Of a DNA stretch of 38,083 nucleotides, positions 32,806-38,083 are shown piece by piece. The DNA is from an uncultured Oscillospiraceae bacterium. GTDB lineage: Bacteria > Bacillota > Clostridia > Oscillospirales > Oscillospiraceae. The stretch is taken from NCBI GenBank assembly GCA_934597175.1, contig CAKTQR010000021.1, positions 1 to 38,083 of the forward strand, written 5' to 3'. The notes beneath the pieces are model-generated. The model saw only the letters and a list, made by a program, of their open reading frames with translations, was not told where the DNA came from and searched no databases. Numbering within the stretch: the first letter of the stretch is position 1; each line of letters begins with the position of its first letter. The position numbers were made by a program, and so were the translations under genes.

Positions 32806-34101
32806 TCAGTGCACCAGCAGCTGGGCAAGGTCGGGGAAGAATGCGAGGATGACTATCATCAGGAGCATGATAAACAGGTACGGTATAACGCCCTTTATTA
32901 TCTCCGTCAGATCCGATGTCTTGTCTATGCCTCGTATTACGAACAAATTCATGCCCATGGGCGGGGTGATCTGACCCATCTCGATGAGGATGACGAGAAC
33001 GATGCCGAACCAGATCGGGTCGAAGCCGTACTCCATAAGCACGGGGAACAGGATGGGGATGGTCAGGTACTGCATGGAGTTGCCGTCCATGAAGCAGCCG
33101 AGGATGATGTAGATAACGCAGACGATGCCGAACAGCACCCACTTGTTAAGGCCGATGCCGACAAGCCAGGATATGAGCTCACGGCTCGTGCCGGTGCTGG
33201 TCAGGACATACGCAAAAAACTGTGCGCCTATCATGATGAAAAGTATCATGCTCGTGGTCTTGAGTGCCGTGACGGCGGACTCCCAGATGCGCTTTACCTT
33301 CAGGTCTCCGAAGATGAAGCCGATGGCGATGGAAAACGCAGTGCCGAGAGCTGCGGCCTCGGTGGCGGTGGCGATGCCGGTGTAGATGCTGCCGAGGATG
33401 ACGAGCACCAGAACGACCATCGGCAGAACGCCCAGCAGCGCTTCCTTCCACGATACATTGACCGCATTGGAGTTATCGACATTGGCAAACTCGCTGCGAT
33501 GGATGATGGAGTTTACGATGAGAAACACGATGTACAGGCTCATGAGCACGAGGCCCGGGACGATGGCTGCCATGAACAGCTTCGTCGTCGAGGTGGTGGT
33601 CAGAGAGCCGTAGATGATAAGAGGGATACTCGGCGGGATGAGTATGCCGAGCGTGCCGCCGGAGGCGACTGAGCCGTATATATACTCGTTTTTGTACTTA
33701 AGGCGCTTCATCTCGGGAATTGCGATAGAGCCGATGCCCGCCGCCGTTGCGACGGATGAGCCGCTGATAGCGGAAAATATCGCACAGGCGATTATGTTTG
33801 AGTGAAGCAGGCCGCCGGGCACTTTTCGCAGGAACTTGACGATGCCCTTGTAAAACCGTTCACTCAAGCCGCTGTGCAAGATTATCTCACCCATGAACAG
33901 AAACAGGGGGATAGCCGTCAGCGTAAAGTTGTTTGCCGTGTTCCAGACCATGTTGCCCACGACCTGCACGACAAAGCTGTTTCCGGAGATGTACAGGCCG
34001 AAGATACCCGTCAGGCCGAGCGCCGCTGCGATCCAGAAGCCGCCCATGATAAGGCCGAGGCCGACCACAAAGAGAAATATCAAAAGCTGTACCCAAGTCA
34101 T
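32806..34101 (-). CDS. dctM: TRAP transporter large permease DctM
   Basis: The 431-residue protein has about 12 hydrophobic helices and the DctM signatures LFLFMGEIILHSGLSERFYKGIVKFLRKVPGGLLHSNIIACAIFSAISGSSVATAAGIGSIAIPEM, GGTLGILIPPSIPLIIYG and MGQITPPMGMNLFVIRGI. It carries substrate across the membrane using an ion gradient, usually Na+. It overlaps dctQ by four bases. AGGAGG precedes the ATG. Confidence 0.97.
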   Translation of the reverse strand: MTWVQLLIFLFVVGLGLIMGGFWIAAALGLTGIFGLYISGNSFVVQVVGNMVWNTANNFTLTAIPLFLFMGEIILHSGLSERFYKGIVKFLRKVPGGLLHSNIIACAIFSAISGSSVATAAGIGSIAIPEMKRLKYKNEYIYGSVASGGTLGILIPPSIPLIIYGSLTTTSTTKLFMAAIVPGLVLMSLYIVFLIVNSIIHRSEFANVDNSNAVNVSWKEALLGVLPMVVLVLVILGSIYTGIATATEAAALGTAFSIAIGFIFGDLKVKRIWESAVTALKTTSMILFIMIGAQFFAYVLTSTGTSRELISWLVGIGLNKWVLFGIVCVIYIILGCFMDGNSMQYLTIPILFPVLMEYGFDPIWFGIVLVILIEMGQITPPMGMNLFVIRGIDKTSDLTEIIKGVIPYLFIMLLMIVILAFFPDLAQLLVH

Positions 34102-34595
34102 TTTTTATTCCTCCTTATGTCCTTTATCCCGTCTATAAACGCCGAGATCAGATATAATTCAAATACGAATATGCCGAGCCAGCATATGCCGTAGGGTATC
34201 CAAAGCGGAGTTCTGCTGATGGAGATGGAAAGCGAGTTGTGGGTATATACCTTCTCAAGACTCTGGAAAAAGTAGAAGCATATATACGAGTTAAACACGA
34301 GGAACAGTACCTCGTATATCTTATTGAGGATATCCTGGACCTTTTGGGAAAAGCGGCCGAATATCGCTTCGACACGGACAAAGTTTCCCGAATGGAATGC
34401 AGCAGCTGCGCCCCAGTAGGTGATGAACACCATCAGGTAGCCGGAGTATTCGTCTGAGATCAGGGTAGAGGAGTTCAGCACAAAGCGTGCAATGATCTCG
34501 ACCGTTATGAGCACCGTCATGATCAGTATGCACGCAGCTCCCATCACGCCGGATATCTTAGCGAGCATGCTCGTGATTTTTCCGTTATTATTCAT
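34098..34595 (-). CDS. dctQ: TRAP transporter small permease DctQ
   Basis: The 165-residue protein has four hydrophobic helices and the DctQ pattern VEIIARFVLNSSTLISDEYSGYLMVFITYWGAAAAFHSGNFVRVEAIF followed by a short charged helix and two helices. It is the partner of DctM. AAAGGA precedes the ATG. It is 107 bases after the binding-protein gene, with a stem-loop between. Confidence 0.93.
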   Translation of the reverse strand: MNNNGKITSMLAKISGVMGAACILIMTVLITVEIIARFVLNSSTLISDEYSGYLMVFITYWGAAAAFHSGNFVRVEAIFGRFSQKVQDILNKIYEVLFLVFNSYICFYFFQSLEKVYTHNSLSISISRTPLWIPYGICWLGIFVFELYLISAFIDGIKDIRRNKK

Positions 34596-34625
34596 GTCTA
34601 ATTCCTTTATTCCGTTGTGAATACA

Positions 34626-34664
34626 GCCGGATCTAATCGTTTGGAAAACGAATTCTGACCCGGC
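34626..34664 (-). other. Intercistronic stem-loop between dctP and dctQ
   Basis: GCCGG at the base, then imperfect pairing of GTCAGAATTCGTTT with AAACGATTAGAT, loop TCC. No T-run follows. It would protect the upstream dctP message from 3' exonucleases and so raise binding protein over permease. Confidence 0.65.
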
Positions 34665-34702
34665 CGTACCAAGGGGTTATTTATGCATTACTTATCGCTT
34701 AA

Positions 34703-35725
34703 TCACTTGCCGAGTGCGGTGCGGATGGCCTTGACGCAGTCAACGGCGTTGCCGCCTCTGCTCTGTGCCCAGGTATCCCAGTACGCAGTGTACTCGGCGA
34801 CCTTTGCGTCGACATCGCTCTGAGCGGCATCGGTGAAGGTCATGCCGGCTTCCTTGAGCTTTGCGATCGCATCGTTTTCGGCGTCGGCAATGGCTTTCAT
34901 GGAAAGATCGGTGTACTTTGCGGAGATCTCAAGCAAGGTTGCACGAACATCGTCGGGCAGATCCTGCAGAGCCTGCTTGTTCACGAGGGTGAGCACGGTG
35001 TCGGCCTGGAGGTTGAACATGTATGCCCAGTTGAGGTTTTCGTTCCAGCTGTTGCCGTAGCAGTTGAGTGCACTGGTGATGACGGAGTTGACAACGCCGC
35101 GCGACAGCGAGGTCGGGACTTCGGAGTTGTCGATGGTGACGGGAACGCCGCCGATGGAGTTTATAAAGTCCGACATCTCAGAGCCGGTCGCACGGATGAG
35201 CAGCTTCTGTGCGTCGGAGAAGGTCTTCACGGGAGTGCCGCTGCCGAAAAGATTCTGGGCGGGCATGTTGAAGTAGAAAAGGGTGTCTGCACCGTATGCG
35301 CCGAGCTCCTCGGAAAGGGTATCGCCTATAGCGTCCATTGCCTTCTTAAGATCGTCCGAGTTCTGGATCATGAACGGGAGGGACAGAGCTGCGCTGCCGT
35401 TGAGGTCGCCTGCGATGGAGGGCATGAGACCCCAGCCCATCTGTGCGCTGCCTTCGCCGATGGCTCTGACAAACTCGCTGTTGGTGAAGGGCAGCTCGCC
35501 CGGCTCACGGATGGTGATGACCAGTCTGCCGCCCGTCGCTTCCTTGACCTCGTTGACGAAATCAACGATGGGCTTCATTGCGGGGTTGGAGGTGGGGATG
35601 ATGGACAGGTAGTCCCAGTTGATGACTTCCTGATCGTCCTTGCCCTTTTCGCCGTCGCCGTTGCCGCATGCGCAGAGGGCAAAGACCATGGCGAGTGCAA
35701 GAAGTAGTGCTGCAAATCTTTTCAT
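34703..35725 (-). CDS. dctP: TRAP transporter solute-binding lipoprotein DctP
   Basis: The 340-residue protein has a lipoprotein signal peptide with acylated Cys20 (LLLALAMVFALCACGNG) and the DctP fold: LVITIREPGELPFTNSEFVRAIGEGSAQMGWGLMPSIAGDLNG, then GTPVKTFSDAQKLLIRATGSEMSDFINSIGGVPV, where the TRAP arginine in LIRATG binds the ligand's carboxylate in known members. The substrate is therefore probably a carboxylic or sugar acid. AGAGGA precedes the ATG. Confidence 0.95.
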   Translation of the reverse strand: MKRFAALLLALAMVFALCACGNGDGEKGKDDQEVINWDYLSIIPTSNPAMKPIVDFVNEVKEATGGRLVITIREPGELPFTNSEFVRAIGEGSAQMGWGLMPSIAGDLNGSAALSLPFMIQNSDDLKKAMDAIGDTLSEELGAYGADTLFYFNMPAQNLFGSGTPVKTFSDAQKLLIRATGSEMSDFINSIGGVPVTIDNSEVPTSLSRGVVNSVITSALNCYGNSWNENLNWAYMFNLQADTVLTLVNKQALQDLPDDVRATLLEISAKYTDLSMKAIADAENDAIAKLKEAGMTFTDAAQSDVDAKVAEYTAYWDTWAQSRGGNAVDCVKAIRTALGK

Positions 35726-35783
35726 GATGGATCCTCTCTTCGTTTTTTGTATTTTTCACCACTGCGTGGTTGTTTCCGTGGGT

Positions 35784-36953
35784 TTAAGTGCCTTCCTTGG
35801 GGAACTCGTCCCTGTAATCGCATGCGCCCTTGAACGGGAACTTGCGCTCGATGACCTTATAGGGGCGCTCGGCGAGCTTATCCATGTCGATATCGATGCC
35901 GAGACCGGGCTTCGTGGGAAGCTCGATGTAGCCGTTTTTGACCTCGAACGGCTCGACTGCGATGTCTCTCGACGCCTCGTCGACAGTCAGGAACATTTCG
36001 CCTATGAGAAAGTTGGATATCGATGCCGACAGGTGCAGCATTGCCGCAAGGCCGACTGCGTTGCTGTTGAAGTTATGCGGGCTCATGAGCACGCTGTACG
36101 GCTCTGCCATGGCGGAGATCTCGCTCATGCCCTTGATGCCGCAAACGCAGATGTCGGGGTTAATGATCTCGGCTGCCCGCTTTTCGAAAACGGGGATGAA
36201 CGCCTCCTTGTTGTAAAGCGTCTCGCCGGTGACGACGGGAGCTTTGATGCCGTCGGTCGCCTGCTTAACAAGGTCGATGTTATCGGCAAGGCAGGGCTCT
36301 TCGACCCAGAACGGGTCAAACTCCTGTATGCGCTCGGCAAAGTGCTTTGCATGGTAGGGCGACAGGCGGCGGTGCACCTCGACGAGAAGGTCGACCTCCG
36401 GGCCGACGGCCTCACGCACTGCCTTTACGCACTCGACGGCGTAGTCCTCCTGCGCCTTGGTGATATAGTTTCTCCAATAGCCACGGAACGGATCCCATTT
36501 CATTGCCGAAAAGCCCATTTGCTTGACGGCGAGCGCTCTTTGCGCCGTTTCCTCGACGCTCTGTGCGCCGCCCCACCAGCCGTTTGCGTAGACACGGATC
36601 TTCTCACGGCACGGGCCGCCGAGCAGATTGTAGACCGGCTGATTGCAGACCTTGCCGACGATGTCCCACATGGCAATCTCTATCGCACTCCATGCGGCGT
36701 AAAAATCGCAGCTGCTGCGGCGGATGGAAAAGTCGTCAAACATCGCCGTTGCCGAGTGCTTTATCTCGAACGGGCTGCGGCCGACCATGTACGGCGCCAT
36801 CGCCTCGATGTAGACCTGCACGGCCTTTTCCTTGCCCTGAACGACATATGCCTCGCCCCAGCCGTACACGCCCTCGTCGGTGTCGACACGGCAGAGCATC
36901 AGGTTTTTCGGGCCCGCAAAAAACGGGCACGGAGTTACTTTCGTGATCTTCAT
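35784..36953 (-). CDS. Mandelate racemase/muconate lactonizing-family sugar-acid dehydratase
   Basis: The 389-residue enzyme belongs to the enolase superfamily. The capping domain starts MKITKVTPCPFFA; the barrel holds Lys152 in AMKWDPF, metal ligands Glu192 (VEVHRR), Glu218 (WVEEP) and Glu244 (VTGETLY), and His293 (SPHNFN). Glu192-x-His194 stands where galactonate-type dehydratases have Asp-x-His, so the chemistry is likely beta-elimination of water from a sugar acid, with His194 and His293 as acid/base. The exact substrate is unknown. It follows the second RraA gene by 12 bases with AAGGAG upstream of the ATG. Confidence 0.9.
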   Translation of the reverse strand: MKITKVTPCPFFAGPKNLMLCRVDTDEGVYGWGEAYVVQGKEKAVQVYIEAMAPYMVGRSPFEIKHSATAMFDDFSIRRSSCDFYAAWSAIEIAMWDIVGKVCNQPVYNLLGGPCREKIRVYANGWWGGAQSVEETAQRALAVKQMGFSAMKWDPFRGYWRNYITKAQEDYAVECVKAVREAVGPEVDLLVEVHRRLSPYHAKHFAERIQEFDPFWVEEPCLADNIDLVKQATDGIKAPVVTGETLYNKEAFIPVFEKRAAEIINPDICVCGIKGMSEISAMAEPYSVLMSPHNFNSNAVGLAAMLHLSASISNFLIGEMFLTVDEASRDIAVEPFEVKNGYIELPTKPGLGIDIDMDKLAERPYKVIERKFPFKGACDYRDEFPKEGT

Positions 36954-36965
36954 CTTCGCTTCTCC

Positions 36966-37655
36966 TTATTCTTCGTCCGGCTCTTCGCTGAGATTGAGCT
37001 TTGCGTAATTGTCCTTGAACATCTCAAAGGTCGTGGTCTCGCAGCGCAGTATGCGCTCAAGGAAGCCCTCCTCCCTTTTTTCACGGGCCTCGGCGACCTC
37101 AAGCACCTGCTCGGCTATCTCACGGGGCACGACTACGACGCTGTCATTGTCGCCGAACACAAGGTCACCGGGCTTGACATACACACCGCCGATGACGATG
37201 GGGTGGTTTATCCTGCCCGGGCAGAGCTTTGTCGTCGCCTTGATGCAGACATTTCTCGCAAACACGGGAAAGCCGAGCTGCTTTATGAGCACCGTGTCTC
37301 TTACTGCACCCTCCATGACGAGTCCGGCTGCACCTCGGGACTTGAGCGAGGCGGCCATCATGCCGCCGAAAAGTCCGCCGGCTTCGTCAAAGCTACCGTT
37401 TGTGACCATGAGCACATCGCCCGGGCCTGCCATGGATATGGCCTTGTGCAGCATGACATTGTCGCCGATGCCGCACTGAACGGTCATCGCCGTGCCGCAT
37501 ACTCTCAGTTCCGGCCATATCGCACGGATCTTCGAGCAAAGTGCGCCGTCCTTGTTGGGCATAGACTCGTTTATGGAGGCGCTCTCCTCCAGCTTTGAGT
37601 AGCGCTCAACGATGTCACGGGGCACTTTTTCATAGGTTTTGATTACATCATACAT
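36966..37655 (-). CDS. RraA-family protein, divergent (second copy)
   Basis: The first gene of the operon encodes a 229-residue RraA/aldolase-like protein. GPGDVLMVTNGSFDEAGGLFGGMMAASLKSRGAAGLVMEGAVRDTVLIKQLG aligns with the family core, keeping the VRD pair but having Glu for the usual Asp in (D/E)GxVRD. The C-terminus is extended by a charged helix. The ATG at 37655 was chosen over one 17 codons upstream because family N-termini align there and AGAGG lies about 11 bases upstream. Together with the other RraA it may form a hetero-oligomer or act on a different intermediate. Confidence 0.86.
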   Translation of the reverse strand: MYDVIKTYEKVPRDIVERYSKLEESASINESMPNKDGALCSKIRAIWPELRVCGTAMTVQCGIGDNVMLHKAISMAGPGDVLMVTNGSFDEAGGLFGGMMAASLKSRGAAGLVMEGAVRDTVLIKQLGFPVFARNVCIKATTKLCPGRINHPIVIGGVYVKPGDLVFGDNDSVVVVPREIAEQVLEVAEAREKREEGFLERILRCETTTFEMFKDNYAKLNLSEEPDEE

Positions 37656-37747
37656 AGTTAGCTGCCTCTTCCTTAAATTCTCGACTGTTAGACATATCGA
37701 CCGCATTTGTATCTACCTTCTGCGGGATTTGTTGTACGAATAGTTTA

Positions 37748-37815
37748 GTAACCGATTTACGAAACCGATTTCTAAGGTCAAGTTAATGATACCATTAACC
37801 GGTTAACTAAGTCAA
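37748..37815 (-). promoter_or_regulatory. Promoter and LacI-like operator array of the TRAP/RraA operon
   Basis: On the leftward strand TTGACT (37815-37810), an 18-base spacer and TATCAT (37791-37786). The spacer contains the perfect 12-base palindrome TTAACCGGTTAA (37795-37806). Just downstream are two more related sites, GAAATCGGTTTC (37772-37761) and GTAAATCGGTTAC (37760-37748). All share an AACCG(G/A)TT-like core with central CG, the form LacI-family repressors recognise. No such regulator gene is in the window; it may lie beyond the right edge. Confidence 0.72.
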
Positions 37816-37885
37816 GAACTTTGCGATCTGCATGTTGTACAAATTATTATGGCCGTTTTTATGCATGTGAAACAATCGTGCCTGC

Positions 37886-38021
37886 TTTTTGAACGCCAAA
37901 ACGAAAAAGTCCTGTGACTTTTTTCGTTTTAGCGTTCAAAACACGCCACATTTTTTGTGAAGCTTTGCTTCACGAAAAATCTCGCTATGCTCGTCAAAAA
38001 GCCTTAACAGGCATTTTTGAT
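37886..38021. other. Three successive hairpins at the gene-free right edge
   Basis: Hairpin 1 (37887-37941) pairs TTTTGAACGCCAAAACGAAA with its near-complement; hairpin 2 (37950-37980) has GTGAAGC/GCTTCAC with A/T-rich outer arms; hairpin 3 (37994-38020) pairs CAAAAAGCCT with AGGCATTTTTG. On the leftward strand hairpin 3 is followed by TTTTTG, so it probably ends a leftward gene beyond the window. I see no gene between 37816 and 38083. Confidence 0.55.
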
Positions 38022-38083
38022 GGCTATAATCCAATTTGAGGCGGGACCTTTCTCGCTGCGGCTCGGTCACGGTGCGGCTCTGA

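Noticed and set aside
35640..37598. 652-codon open frame on the rightward strand
   Set aside because: It runs antisense across dctP, the dehydratase and RraA2, all with clear family motifs. No recognisable domain or start signal is present.
38021..38083. Start of a gene reading MAIIQFEAGPF off the right edge
   Set aside because: Only 20 codons are visible, with no ribosome binding site, and the ATG falls at the foot of a hairpin. It cannot be judged without more sequence.

Overview
The window looks like chromosome of a strict anaerobe of the class Clostridia, probably a gut Oscillospirales relative. The grounds are a Na+-type V/A-ATPase operon, MurT, CsoR/CopA, a GT76-like enzyme, strong AGGAGG ribosome binding sites, moderately high GC and TTGACA/TATAAT promoters. 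Genus cannot be fixed from sequence alone. No tRNA, rRNA, CRISPR array, transposase or phage gene was seen.

Layout. (1) 1-8.7 kb, leftward: a complete nine-gene V/A-type ATPase operon, H-I-K-E-C-F-A-B-D in transcription order. (2) 9.0-11.0 kb: a lipoyl-less E2-like acyltransferase on its own promoter, convergent with a membrane-anchored transglutaminase-like protein. (3) 16.4-11.1 kb, leftward: glmS, an orphan murT, an MTA/SAH-deaminase-like amidohydrolase and a PHP phosphoesterase in one transcription unit. (4) 17.9-16.5 kb: secG and azlCD. (5) 19.8-18 kb: a candidate fluoride riboswitch, then crcB/fluC and a GT76/PIG-V-like mannosyltransferase. (6) 20-25.4 kb: a small membrane protein, an RlmD-type 23S rRNA methyltransferase, a small lipoprotein, an HD-domain, PPTase and GtrA cluster, then a TPR-like and HAD pair. 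(7) 25.4-25.85 kb, leftward: a long self-complementary region, probably a structured non-coding RNA of about 245 nt, followed by a 22-codon ORF with a strong RBS and a terminator. (8) 25.85-27.1 kb: a LysR regulator divergent from a 59-residue membrane protein. (9) 27.15-30.1 kb: a copper island, csoR then copA, with a CopZ-like domain at the CopA C-terminus that carries its own internal RBS and ATG. (10) 37.7-30.1 kb, leftward: a nine-gene operon with two RraA-family proteins, an enolase-superfamily dehydratase, a TRAP transporter (DctP, DctQ, DctM), a UPF0173-like metallohydrolase, a DUF1932-type dehydrogenase and a Dabb protein. It reads as an uncharacterised acid-sugar or hydroxyacid catabolic system behind a LacI-like operator array. 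(11) 37.8-38.1 kb: a gene-free edge with three hairpins.

How the parts work together. The ATPase K subunit keeps the residues known to bind Na+ in Enterococcus hirae, so this machine probably exchanges ATP for a sodium gradient, and the TRAP transporter at the other end is of a family usually driven by Na+. The glmS-murT unit joins amino-sugar supply to lipid II amidation. The copper island is self-contained: sensor, exporter and probably a chaperone. The most interesting candidates for new biology are the structured RNA with its small ORF near 25.5-25.8 kb, the TRAP/RraA operon with its operators, and the nested copZ inside copA.
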